Shown: in pieces, positions 8,351 to 16,130 of the stretch
How positions within the stretch are numbered: position 1 is the stretch's first letter
Layout: each line of letters starts with the position of its first letter
DNA from: Streptomyces cellostaticus
Lineage (GTDB): Bacteria > Actinomycetota > Actinomycetes > Streptomycetales > Streptomycetaceae
Direction of reading: 5' to 3'
DNA: 64,000 nucleotides
Assembly: GCF_001513965.1 (NCBI RefSeq)
Contig: NZ_KQ948028.1
Coordinates: 186,001 to 250,000 of the forward strand
The notes under the pieces: model-generated
Database searches by the model: none
What the model saw: the letters and a program-made list of their open reading frames with translations, nothing else
Told to the model about the DNA's origin: nothing
Translations under genes and position numbers: made by a program

Positions 8351-10534
8351 TCAACCTACGTCGACCGGCGTGGGGTTCGGGCCGGGGACGGCGGTCCGCG
8401 CTGGCCGTACCGGCCACCAGGCGCGCTCGCCGAGCAGCAGCAGGGCCGCCGGCAGGATCAGCACGCGCACCACGAAGGCGTCCAGCAGGACGGCCGCGGC
8501 GAGCACGAAACCGATCTGCTTCATCTCGATGATGTGCAGGAAGACGAAGCTGACGAAGACGGTCGTCATGACCACGGCCGCGCTGGTCACCACGCCCGCC
8601 GAGCGCCGGATGCCCTCGACGACGGCCTGCCGGGTGGGCGTGCCGGCGAGCACCGCCTCCCGGATCCGGCTGACCACGAACACCTGGTAGTCCATCGACA
8701 GACCGAAGAGGATCACGAAGAGGAACAGCGGCACGCGCGCGCCGATCGACCCCGTGGAGCGGAAGTCCAGCAGCCCCTCGGCCCAGGTGTGCTGGAAGAC
8801 CAGCACGAGCAGGCCGAGCGCGGCCGCCGCCGACAGCAGGTTCAAGGCGACACCGAGCACGCCGAGCACCACCGAGCGGAACGCGTACAGCGTCATCAGG
8901 AACGTCACCAGCAGCAATGCGCCGAGGACCAGGGGCAGCTTGCCGTCCTGATGGGCCGGATAGTCGGTGTAGCGGGCCACGTCGCCGCTCACGCCGTACT
9001 GCGCTCCGGTGATCTTGCCGACGGTGGCGGGCAGGTAGTCGTGCCGCAGATGGTCCAGGGAGGCGTGCGCCTGCGGGGAGTTGCCCAGGTACGGCACCCG
9101 CAGTTCCAGGGTGCTGGTCCGGTGGTCGGCGGCGGTGCGGATGCGGGCGGCACCGGTGAACAGCGGGTCGGCGGCGGCCCGGCGGGCCAGTGCGCGCAGT
9201 TCCCCGGTGACCTCGGCGGAGCGCGAGGCCGCGGCCCGTACGACGATCTGGTGGGTGACCCGCCGCTCGGGGAACTCCGCGTTGAGGCGGTCGTACACGC
9301 GCATCGCGGGGATCGCGCGGGAGTGGGTGTCCCGGCTCATCTCCGTGATCTTCAGCCCGGACAGCGGCAGGGCGAGCCCGAGCAGGGCGAGCAGCGAGAG
9401 GACCAGCGTGGCCGCCGGGCGCCGGGTCGCGGGCCGCAGCAGCGCCGGCCAGAACCGGCCGCTTTTCCCGTCCCGGATCCGGCGGGCCGGCCGGCCGCGC
9501 CGGGCCCGGCGCAGTGCCCTGCGTTCGGTTCGCCGCCCCAGCAGGGTCAGCAGCGCGGGCAGTGCGGTCAGAGAGCTGACCACCGCGGTCAGGACGACCA
9601 GGACCGTGCCGGTGGCGAGCGAGGAGAAGATGACGTCCGAGGCCAGGTACAGGGTGGCCGTGGAGGCGACGACCGCGAGCCCGGATACCACGACCGCCCG
9701 CCCGGAGGTGGCCGCTGCCAGCTCGACCAGCGCCTCGCTGCTCAGGCGGCCGCCGCTGCGGGCCCGCTCTTCGCGCTCCCGCTTGAGGTGGAAGAGCGTG
9801 TAGTCGACGCCGACCGCGAGGCCCATCATGAGGATCACATTGGTGCCGACGCCCACGTCCGGGCTGAGGTGAGAGGCGACCATCGCCAGCCCGACGGCGG
9901 CGGCGATCGAGGACAGCGCCAGCAGCAGCGGTACGGCGGCCATGGTGAGCGAGCCGAAGGCGATCAGCAGGGTGACCAGGGTGACCGGCAGGGTGATCTT
10001 CTCGGACAGGGCCAGGTCGTCATCGCGTTGCCGGTCGACTCCCTTGCTGGTGGAGGGGGATCCGGTCTCCTGCACGAGCAGCGCAGGATGCCGGCGCTGT
10101 ACCGCCTCGGTCTGTGCGACGAGCGCGCCGACCTTGTCATCGGCGTCCAGCTCCTCGCCCTTGATCGCCACCTCCACCAGCAGGACGCGCCCGTCCGCCG
10201 AGCGGACCGGGGCGGCCACCTGGGCTACCTCGGGCAGCCGTTTCATCCGAGTGGTGAGGTCTTGTACGGCTGTGGCGGCGGCCTTGGCGTCCAGGGCTCC
10301 CGACCGGGCGGAGACCAGGATCTGTTCGGTGGGCCTGCGCTCCAGATGACCGTCGGCGGCCAGTGCCTCGGCCCGGCCCGCCTCGCCGACCCGGTAGTCG
10401 GCGGTCGTGGCCTTGTGGGTGCCGACGGCACTGCCCACGGCGAGGCACAGCGCCACGAACAGCAGCCAGCCGACCAGCGCCCGCCAGGGGTGCCTGGCGC
10501 TCAGACGCGCGATGCGCACGGTAGGTGATGTCAT
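8351..10534 (-). CDS. MMPL-family RND transporter
   Basis: A 727-residue membrane transporter of the MmpL/RND type. It has a hydrophobic helix near residues 18-38, a large periplasmic-type loop, five or six helices around 170-360, and the second half-repeat with its helix cluster near 530-715. The conserved VGVDYTLF and GLSMDYQVFVVSRIRE sequences mark the proton-relay helices. Members export lipids or drugs by proton antiport. It is first in an operon with the sensor kinase and response regulator, suggesting that export is coupled to signalling. The upstream region carries a G4T4C4 element shared with another transporter gene. Confidence 0.93.
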   Translation of the reverse strand: MTSPTVRIARLSARHPWRALVGWLLFVALCLAVGSAVGTHKATTADYRVGEAGRAEALAADGHLERRPTEQILVSARSGALDAKAAATAVQDLTTRMKRLPEVAQVAAPVRSADGRVLLVEVAIKGEELDADDKVGALVAQTEAVQRRHPALLVQETGSPSTSKGVDRQRDDDLALSEKITLPVTLVTLLIAFGSLTMAAVPLLLALSSIAAAVGLAMVASHLSPDVGVGTNVILMMGLAVGVDYTLFHLKREREERARSGGRLSSEALVELAAATSGRAVVVSGLAVVASTATLYLASDVIFSSLATGTVLVVLTAVVSSLTALPALLTLLGRRTERRALRRARRGRPARRIRDGKSGRFWPALLRPATRRPAATLVLSLLALLGLALPLSGLKITEMSRDTHSRAIPAMRVYDRLNAEFPERRVTHQIVVRAAASRSAEVTGELRALARRAAADPLFTGAARIRTAADHRTSTLELRVPYLGNSPQAHASLDHLRHDYLPATVGKITGAQYGVSGDVARYTDYPAHQDGKLPLVLGALLLVTFLMTLYAFRSVVLGVLGVALNLLSAAAALGLLVLVFQHTWAEGLLDFRSTGSIGARVPLFLFVILFGLSMDYQVFVVSRIREAVLAGTPTRQAVVEGIRRSAGVVTSAAVVMTTVFVSFVFLHIIEMKQIGFVLAAAVLLDAFVVRVLILPAALLLLGERAWWPVRPARTAVPGPNPTPVDVG

Positions 10535-10619
10535 GCCCGAAAGCCTTGCTGAGCAGGGCGGTTGCGGGACACGGGTGCCCGGTGGAACTTCCCGTCGACC
10601 GATCGGTGGACCCGGGGGA

Positions 10620-10631
10620 GGGGAAAACCCC
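10620..10631. promoter_or_regulatory. G4-A4-C4 element upstream of the mmpL operon
   Basis: On the coding (minus) strand this reads GGGGTTTTCCCC, 86 bp before the mmpL start, followed by a C-rich stretch and GGGTCC-A-CC. The same core with similar following bases lies about 97 bp before the ABC exporter gene at 23784. That suggests a common promoter or operator type. The regulator is not known from this window. Confidence 0.4.
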
Positions 10632-10644
10632 CGCGCGTCACGTG

Positions 10645-10683
10645 GGAAGACCCCCGTGAGTCACGTCCTCACGAGGGTCTTCC
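10645..10683. terminator. bidirectional hairpin between mmpL promoter and sodF
   Basis: A stem of 16-base arms (GGAAGACCCCCGTGAG against CTCACGAGGGTCTTCC, one mismatch) with a 7-base loop lies downstream of the superoxide dismutase gene. It probably terminates sodF transcripts and insulates the divergent mmpL promoter. Confidence 0.65.
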
Positions 10684-10737
10684 GTTCATCCGCCTGCCCG
10701 CGTGAAGGTTGAGAAGACGATCACGAGGCAGGACGAC

Positions 10738-11385
10738 TCAGGGGGCGAGCAGCAAGGCATTCGTGCGGGACGTGGCAGCTTCGTGACGCCGCGCCACGTC
10801 CTGCCAGTTGACGACCTGCCACATCGCCTCGATGAAGTCCACCTTCTGGTTGCGGTACTGGAGGTAGAAGGCGTGCTCCCAGGCGTCGAAGACAAGGAGG
10901 GGGGTCGCGCCCTGGCCCACGTTGCCCTGGTGGTCGTAGATCTGCTCCACGATCAGCCGCCCGCTCAGCGGCTCGTACGCCAGCACGCCCCAGCCCGAAC
11001 CCTGGGTGGTGGCCGCCGCCTTGGACAGCTGCGTCTTGAAGGCGGCGAAGGAGCCGAAGGACTCCTTGACCGCCTCCGCCAGCTCGCCCACGCCGTCCTG
11101 CGCCAGCGGTTCGCCGCCGCCGTCCTTCGGGCCGGTCATGTTCTGCCAGTAGATGCTGTGCAGGATGTGCCCGGAGAGGTGGAAGGCCAGGTTCTTCTCC
11201 AGGCCGTTGACCGAGCCCCACTGCTCCGTGTCGCGTGCCTCGGCGAGCTGCTCCAGGGTGTCGTTGGCGCCCTTCACATAGGCCGCGTGGTGCTTGTCGT
11301 GGTGCAGCTCGATGATCTCGGGGCTGATCACGGGGGCGAGCGCGGAGTAGTCGTAGGGCAGGTCGGGCAGCGTGTAGACGGGCAT
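10738..11385 (-). CDS. sodF: superoxide dismutase, Fe(Zn)-type
   Basis: A 215-residue cytosolic Fe/Mn-family superoxide dismutase that disproportionates superoxide to oxygen and hydrogen peroxide. Metal ligands are His28 in ELHHDKHHAAYVKG, a His in FHLSGHILHSIYW, and Asp and His in VFDAWEHAFYLQY. The ATG at 11385 begins MPVYTLPDLPYDY, the normal N terminus; an in-frame extension to 11442 crosses the operator. In S. coelicolor the equivalent gene (sodF) is repressed by nickel-bound Nur when the Ni enzyme SodN can be used. A perfect Nur-type site lies upstream here. Confidence 0.96.
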   Translation of the reverse strand: MPVYTLPDLPYDYSALAPVISPEIIELHHDKHHAAYVKGANDTLEQLAEARDTEQWGSVNGLEKNLAFHLSGHILHSIYWQNMTGPKDGGGEPLAQDGVGELAEAVKESFGSFAAFKTQLSKAAATTQGSGWGVLAYEPLSGRLIVEQIYDHQGNVGQGATPLLVFDAWEHAFYLQYRNQKVDFIEAMWQVVNWQDVARRHEAATSRTNALLLAP

Positions 11386-11408
11386 GGGTGGGTCCCCTCC
11401 GGAGCTTA

Positions 11409-11425
11409 TTGCAAAGAGCTTGCAA
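11409..11425. promoter_or_regulatory. Nur operator (TTGCAA-N5-TTGCAA)
   Basis: TTGCAA-AGAGC-TTGCAA, 24 bp before the sodF start, matches exactly the Nur box described for S. coelicolor (tTGCaa-N5-ttGCAA). Nur is a Fur-family nickel sensor that represses sodF in nickel-replete cells. The match is seen in the sequence; binding is inferred. Confidence 0.85.
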
Positions 11426-11442
11426 CTACATGCTAGCAACAA

Positions 11443-11474
11443 AAAGACCCCCGCGGCGCACCGCGGGGGTCTTT
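11443..11474 (-). terminator. rho-independent terminator of amino-acid permease gene
   Basis: A perfect 14-bp stem (AAAGACCCCCGCGG and its complement) with a CGCA/TGCG tetraloop is followed on the minus strand by TTTTTG. It ends the permease transcript just before the sodF promoter, keeping the two units separate. Confidence 0.9.
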
Positions 11475-11493
11475 CGGGAGGGAGGGGCGAGGG

Positions 11494-12882
11494 TCAGGAC
11501 CTGGCGCGTACCCGCTGCCAGGCGTAGCCCACGGCCGCGAGGACCAGCGTCATTGCGCCGGTCGAGTAGAGCTGGACACGGGTGCCGGGCTCCCTGGCCA
11601 TGAGCACGAAGATCGCCACCATGCCGGCCAGGGCGACCCAGGTGAGGAACGGGAACGCCCACATCCGCACGACCAGCTTCTCGGGCGTCTCCCGCTCCAC
11701 GCGGCGGCGCAGCAGCAGCTGGGAGACCGCGATGAAGATCCAGACGACCAGGATCACCGCGCCGATCATGTTCAGCAGCCACGGGAAGACGTCGTTCGGC
11801 CGCCAGTAGCTGAGCAGCACGCAGACGAATCCGAACACGCAGGAGGTGAGGACGGCGACGCGCGGGACCCCGCCGGACACCTTCGCCAGGGCCTTCGGGC
11901 CCTGGCCGCGCTGCACCAGCGAGTAGGCGATGCGCGAGGAGCCGTAGATGTTGGCGTTCATCGCGGAGAGCAGGGCGACCAGGATGACCACCTTCATCAG
12001 CTGGTCGGCGCCGGGAATGCCGATCTGCTTCAGGGCGGCGACGTAGGGGCCGTCCGTCACGACCGACCTGGCGTCCCACGGGACCAGCGTCACGATGACC
12101 GCCATCGAGCCGATGTAGAACAGGGCGATCCGCCACATCGCGGTGCGCACGGCGCTCGCCACGCCCCGCACCGGGTTCTCCGACTCCGCCGCCGCGATGG
12201 TCACCGTCTCCAGGCCGCCGTAGGCGAAGACCGAGGCCAGCAGGCCGATGAGCAGGCCCTCGCTGCCGTTGGGGAGGAAGCCTCCCTGACCGGTGAGGTT
12301 CGAGGCGCCCGGGGAGTCCGTGCCCGGCAGCACGCCGGCGACGGCCAGCACGCCGAGGACCAGGAACAGGGAGATGGCGCCGACCTTCAGCGCGGCGAAC
12401 CAGAACTCGAACTCGCCGAAGTTCTTCACGGCGGCGAGGTTCGCGCCGCAGAACACCACCATGAACAGCGCCACCCAGGCCCACTCGGGCGTGCCCGGCA
12501 GCCAGCCGGTGACGATGTGTGCCGCACCGATGCCCTCCAGGCCGACGGCCGTGCACAGCAGGACCCAGAAGGACCAGCCCGCCGTGAAGCCCGCCCAGGG
12601 GCCCATCGCCCGCTCGGCGTGTGCGGAGAAGGAGCCCGAGGAGGGGTAGGCGGCCGACATCTCGCCGAGCATCCGCATCACCAGCATCACCAGGAGGCCG
12701 GAGAGGGTGTAGGCGATCACGATGGACGGACCCGCCGCGGCGATACCCGCGCCGGAGCCGACGAACAGGCCCGCGCCGATCACACCGCCGAGGGCGATCA
12801 TCGACAGGTGGCGCTGCTTGAGACCGTGGGAGAGGGAGGCGTTCTCCTGCTGGGGAGGCGTCTCGACTGTGCTGCTGGGCAT
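11494..12882 (-). CDS. APC-superfamily amino acid permease (AAT family)
   Basis: A 462-residue cytoplasmic-membrane permease with about 12 helices. The AAT-family signature HGLKQRHLSMIALGGVIGAGLFVGSG is at residues 19-44, and EMSAAYPSSGSFSAHAERAMGPWAGF follows in helix 3. It resembles GabP/AnsP-like proton-coupled amino-acid importers, and a second, similar gene lies at 17970-19397. It is monocistronic, with its own terminator. Substrate specificity cannot be read from the sequence. Confidence 0.92.
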   Translation of the reverse strand: MPSSTVETPPQQENASLSHGLKQRHLSMIALGGVIGAGLFVGSGAGIAAAGPSIVIAYTLSGLLVMLVMRMLGEMSAAYPSSGSFSAHAERAMGPWAGFTAGWSFWVLLCTAVGLEGIGAAHIVTGWLPGTPEWAWVALFMVVFCGANLAAVKNFGEFEFWFAALKVGAISLFLVLGVLAVAGVLPGTDSPGASNLTGQGGFLPNGSEGLLIGLLASVFAYGGLETVTIAAAESENPVRGVASAVRTAMWRIALFYIGSMAVIVTLVPWDARSVVTDGPYVAALKQIGIPGADQLMKVVILVALLSAMNANIYGSSRIAYSLVQRGQGPKALAKVSGGVPRVAVLTSCVFGFVCVLLSYWRPNDVFPWLLNMIGAVILVVWIFIAVSQLLLRRRVERETPEKLVVRMWAFPFLTWVALAGMVAIFVLMAREPGTRVQLYSTGAMTLVLAAVGYAWQRVRARS

Positions 12883-13292
12883 GGGAGCGGCTCGTCCAGT
12901 GCAATAGGCGGGTAAAAACGCCCACAGTCTGGGCGGCCCGTCCGCTCACGCGAATGAGCAGCCCAGTATGCGGACACCCTCTGTACGCTGGGTGAACTCG
13001 CGGTTACGTCGCCACGGGTGGGCCGTGCGAGGCGTCGCCCTCGATCGAGCAGCTCTCCTTGTCCTCAGGCCTTTGGCGGAACCCTACAGATGCGGTGCCA
13101 GGTCCCCGCGTACCGTGAACCACCCCACCTCAGTGACCGGTATCACGCCGTACCCGGTGTAACCCGCATCCTTTGTCCGGAGCCCACCAAGCGGCTGTTC
13201 CTGCCTTTGTCGAGCGCTGACCATGATCGGCGCGAGGGGGCCGGTATAGCGTCACGGTGTTCCCGCCTGCCCACACCACCCGCGGAGTCCCC
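12883..13292. other. 410-bp non-coding gap between divergent permease and bioY
   Basis: No convincing reading frame or RNA gene is seen. It must hold both divergent promoters. TGAAC-N5-GTTAC at 12993-13007 resembles the actinobacterial BioQ half-sites, but with a longer spacer than I know for BioQ, and it is about 290 bp from bioY, so it is not called. Confidence 0.6.
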
Positions 13293-13874
13293 ATGAGCAC
13301 CGCCACCGCCGTCGCCCGCCCCGGCGCCGTCCTCGCCGACCTCCTGCCCGCGTCCCGCGTGCGCGACGCCGCCCTCGTGCTCGGCGGTGCCGCGCTCACC
13401 GGTCTCGCGGCCCAGCTGTCGGTCCCGGTCCCCGGCTCCCCCGTGCCGGTGACCGGCCAGACCTTCGCCGCGCTGCTCGTCGGCACCGCGCTCGGCGCCC
13501 GCCGCGGCTTCCTCTCGCTCGCCCTGTACGCGCTCGCCGGCGTGGCCGGCCTGCCGTGGTTCGCGGGCGGCACCTCCGGTGCGGGCGCCGTCTCCTTCGG
13601 CTACATCCTCGGCATGCTGCTCGCCTCCGCGGCCGTGGGCGCGCTGGCCCGCCGCGGCGCCGACCGCTCCGTGCTGCGCATGGCGGGCACGATGATCCTC
13701 GGCGAGGCCGTCATCTACGCCGTCGGCGTGCCCTACCTGGCCCTGGCCGCCGACCTGTCCGCCTCCCAGGCGATCTCCCTCGGCCTCACCCCGTTCCTCA
13801 TCGGCGACGCCCTGAAGGCCGCCCTGGCGATGGGCGTGCTGCCGACCGCCTGGAAGTTCGTCAGCAAGCGCTGA
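13293..13874 (+). CDS. bioY: biotin transporter BioY
   Basis: A 193-residue membrane S-component of an ECF-type biotin importer with about six helices. Family features include VPVPGSPVPVTGQTFAALLVG (residues 45-65) and the GARRGFLSLALYALAGVAGLPWFAGG loop. The ATG at 13293 is preferred; an upstream in-frame start at 13257 adds twelve unlikely residues. No bioM/bioN energising genes are next to it, so it may work alone or with shared ECF subunits. Its 3' end overlaps the convergent flavoenzyme gene by 14 bp. Confidence 0.93.
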   Translation: MSTATAVARPGAVLADLLPASRVRDAALVLGGAALTGLAAQLSVPVPGSPVPVTGQTFAALLVGTALGARRGFLSLALYALAGVAGLPWFAGGTSGAGAVSFGYILGMLLASAAVGALARRGADRSVLRMAGTMILGEAVIYAVGVPYLALAADLSASQAISLGLTPFLIGDALKAALAMGVLPTAWKFVSKR

Positions 13875-15189
13875 CGCCGTAAGTCCTGCGGAAAAGGTTC
13901 GCCGGGTCGTACTGCTCCTTCAGCCCGGCGAGCCTCTTTTGCGTCTCCGGGTCGTACAGACCCGCGCCCCGGTCCCCGGCCCCGAAGGCGAAGTTCAGCG
14001 CGCGGCCGAGGGTGTCGTCCGCCAGCAGGGCGAACGCCGGGTCGAGCACCGCCCGCGCCTGCTCCCGCTCGCCGACGGCCAACAGCCGCACCAGGAACCG
14101 CCCTTCGCGGAACGGCACCGCATTCGGCGCGGGCCGGCCGAGCGCCCCGCCCAGGTGGTTGACCTGGACCACGCACATCCTGGATGCCTCGGGCCCGGTC
14201 AGCCTCAGCAGCTCCCCGGCCCGCTCCACATCCAGCTCCCGCAGCACCGCGCTGTCGCCGTAGTAGGCGTGCGGGAAGTCCGGGTCGCTGTGGATGGTGT
14301 GGCTCTCGGCGTACGGCATGACGCGCAGCGAGTCCGCGAGCACCGGCCCGATCTCCCGCAGCGGGGCGACGAGCGCGTCCCCGTCGGCGCCCGTGTAGGC
14401 GACCCGGACCGAGATGACGTACCGCCCGCGCAGCTGCGGCGGCAGCGCGGGCAGATCCGGGTACGGTACGGCGGCGAAGGAAGAGGTCAGCCCCTCCGGT
14501 ACGGTCCGCGTCCACGCCTCGTACGCGCGCAGCACCGCCGCCGGGTCCACCGCGCGCCCGTCGAAGGCGACCGAGCCGCCGTACAGCGTCCGCACCGGCA
14601 CGAGACCGATCTCCAGCTCGGTGACGATGCCGAAGTTCTGCCCGGCCCCGAGCAGTGCCCAGTACAGGTCGGGGTCGGACTCCCGGGTGACCTGCCGCAC
14701 TTCGCCGTCGGCGGTGACGACCTCCAGCCACCGCACATGGTCGGCGGCGTACCCGAACTCCCTCGCCAGGATCCCGAGCCCGCCGCCGAGGGTGTACGAC
14801 ACCGCGCCCACGCTCGGCGCCGACCCGTTGAGCGGCGCCAGCCCGTACGGCTCCGCCGCCGCGACCACCTGCCCCCAGCGCACTCCCGCCTGCACCCGCA
14901 CGGTACGGGCCCCGGCATCGACGGTGATCCCGTCCATCCGCCGGGTCGTCACCAGCACTCCGCCCTCGGCGGCGCCGGGCAGCCCGTGCCCGGTCGCCTG
15001 GACGCCGACGGGCAGGTTCCCGGCGGCCGCGTGCCGCACGGCGGCGGCCACCTCGGCGGCGCAGCGGGCGGCCACGACCATGGCGGGCCGCTGGGCGAAA
15101 CCGAGCTGGAATCCGGCGAGTTCGTCCTCGTAGCCCGCGTCGCCGGGGTGGAGAAGGGGCAGGTCTGCGCTGTTGTCCACGTACGTCAT
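13861..15189 (-). CDS. FAD-binding oxidoreductase, berberine-bridge-enzyme-like
   Basis: A 442-residue flavoprotein of the PCMH/BBE type. The FAD domain holds QATGHGLPGAAEGGVLVTTRRMDGI, with the His that is often covalently linked to FAD, and SYTLGGGLGILAREFGYAADHV. The C-terminal BBE motif is YDPANLFRRTYGV. No cysteine is present at the usual second (6-S-cysteinyl) position in the GGGLG segment, so linkage would be mono-covalent if at all. There is no signal peptide, so it is likely cytosolic. It oxidises an unknown small molecule; the gene stands alone. Confidence 0.9.
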   Translation of the reverse strand: MTYVDNSADLPLLHPGDAGYEDELAGFQLGFAQRPAMVVAARCAAEVAAAVRHAAAGNLPVGVQATGHGLPGAAEGGVLVTTRRMDGITVDAGARTVRVQAGVRWGQVVAAAEPYGLAPLNGSAPSVGAVSYTLGGGLGILAREFGYAADHVRWLEVVTADGEVRQVTRESDPDLYWALLGAGQNFGIVTELEIGLVPVRTLYGGSVAFDGRAVDPAAVLRAYEAWTRTVPEGLTSSFAAVPYPDLPALPPQLRGRYVISVRVAYTGADGDALVAPLREIGPVLADSLRVMPYAESHTIHSDPDFPHAYYGDSAVLRELDVERAGELLRLTGPEASRMCVVQVNHLGGALGRPAPNAVPFREGRFLVRLLAVGEREQARAVLDPAFALLADDTLGRALNFAFGAGDRGAGLYDPETQKRLAGLKEQYDPANLFRRTYGVSAC

Positions 15190-15254
15190 GTGACGCAGGA
15201 TGGCCGCATATCTTGACAGATTCCGTCAGATTATGCGGCCGTTGTCTTTTCGTC

Positions 15255-15971
15255 TCACGTCTCCTGCCGCCTGCGCTGCGACCACCACACCCCGGCCGCG
15301 CCGACCGCGATCAGTACGGCGCCCGCGGCGCCCAGGGGCAGCACCTCACGCCCCACGCCGGTCTTCGGCAGTTCGTCGCCGCCCGGCGCGACCGGCTTGT
15401 TGTCGGTGCCGAGCAGCAGCGGGGTGGCCGGGGCGTTCGGGGACGGGTTGACCGTGCCGAAGGGCACCGGGCCCTGCTGCCAGAAGGTCTTCCTGCCGTC
15501 CGTGGTCTTCACGGGAAGACAGATCTTCCCGGCCTTGCTCAGGTCGTACGTGGCCTGGACGGCGTACGACTTGGACTGCCCGGCCGCAAGCGAACCGACC
15601 GGGCAACTGAAACCGCTGTTCGAGCCTTTCGGCAGGTCCTTTTCGGCGATCACCGAGCAGCCCTGAACACTCGTGACCTTCAGTGCGTCGTATCCGACCA
15701 CCCAAAGCCGGATGTCGCCGCTGTCCTTGGTTCCTTCGTTCTTCACGGTGGCGGTGAGCGCCGTTTTCTTCGAACTGTTGTCGACCGAGATCTTCTCCGG
15801 CAGCAGAGTGCGCAGCTGTACGCCCGCCGGTGCCTGGTCGATCGCCTTTCCCCCCTTTTCGCTGCCCGGTCCCTGGTCATCGGCGGCGGCCGGGCAGGAC
15901 AGGATCAGCACGACCGAGAAAGATGCCGTGACCAGCGATCCCGTGATGCCCGCCCTGCGACGAGAACTCAT
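15255..15971 (-). CDS. LPxTG-anchored cell-surface protein
   Basis: A 238-residue secreted protein. It has an N-terminal signal peptide (MSSRRRAGITGSLVTASFSVVLILSCPAAA), a central beta-type domain with KTALTATVKNEGTKDSGD and two cysteines, and a C-terminal sorting signal: LPKTG near residue 202, a hydrophobic helix and the RRRQET tail. Sortase should cleave after Thr and join the protein to peptidoglycan. AGGGGGG lies just upstream of the ATG. It is divergent from a Ser/Thr kinase gene. No ligand-binding motif is recognised. Confidence 0.88.
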   Translation of the reverse strand: MSSRRRAGITGSLVTASFSVVLILSCPAAADDQGPGSEKGGKAIDQAPAGVQLRTLLPEKISVDNSSKKTALTATVKNEGTKDSGDIRLWVVGYDALKVTSVQGCSVIAEKDLPKGSNSGFSCPVGSLAAGQSKSYAVQATYDLSKAGKICLPVKTTDGRKTFWQQGPVPFGTVNPSPNAPATPLLLGTDNKPVAPGGDELPKTGVGREVLPLGAAGAVLIAVGAAGVWWSQRRRQET

Positions 15972-16130
15972 GTTCGCCCCCCTTGTAACCCCCTGGACTG
16001 CGCCTGAATTCGCAGTACTTGAAGAGGTACCACAAGATTTCCCCGCACTATGCTGGTACGGCCTGAAGTGTGACCTTTGTGTTTCAGCAGGGGCGGTCGT
16101 TGAGGGGGGTGCGGCGCATTGCCGGGAAAT

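Noticed and set aside
12993..13007. BioQ-like site TGAAC-N5-GTTAC upstream of bioY
   Set aside because: The spacer is two bases longer than the BioQ motif I know (N3), and the site is about 290 bp from bioY.
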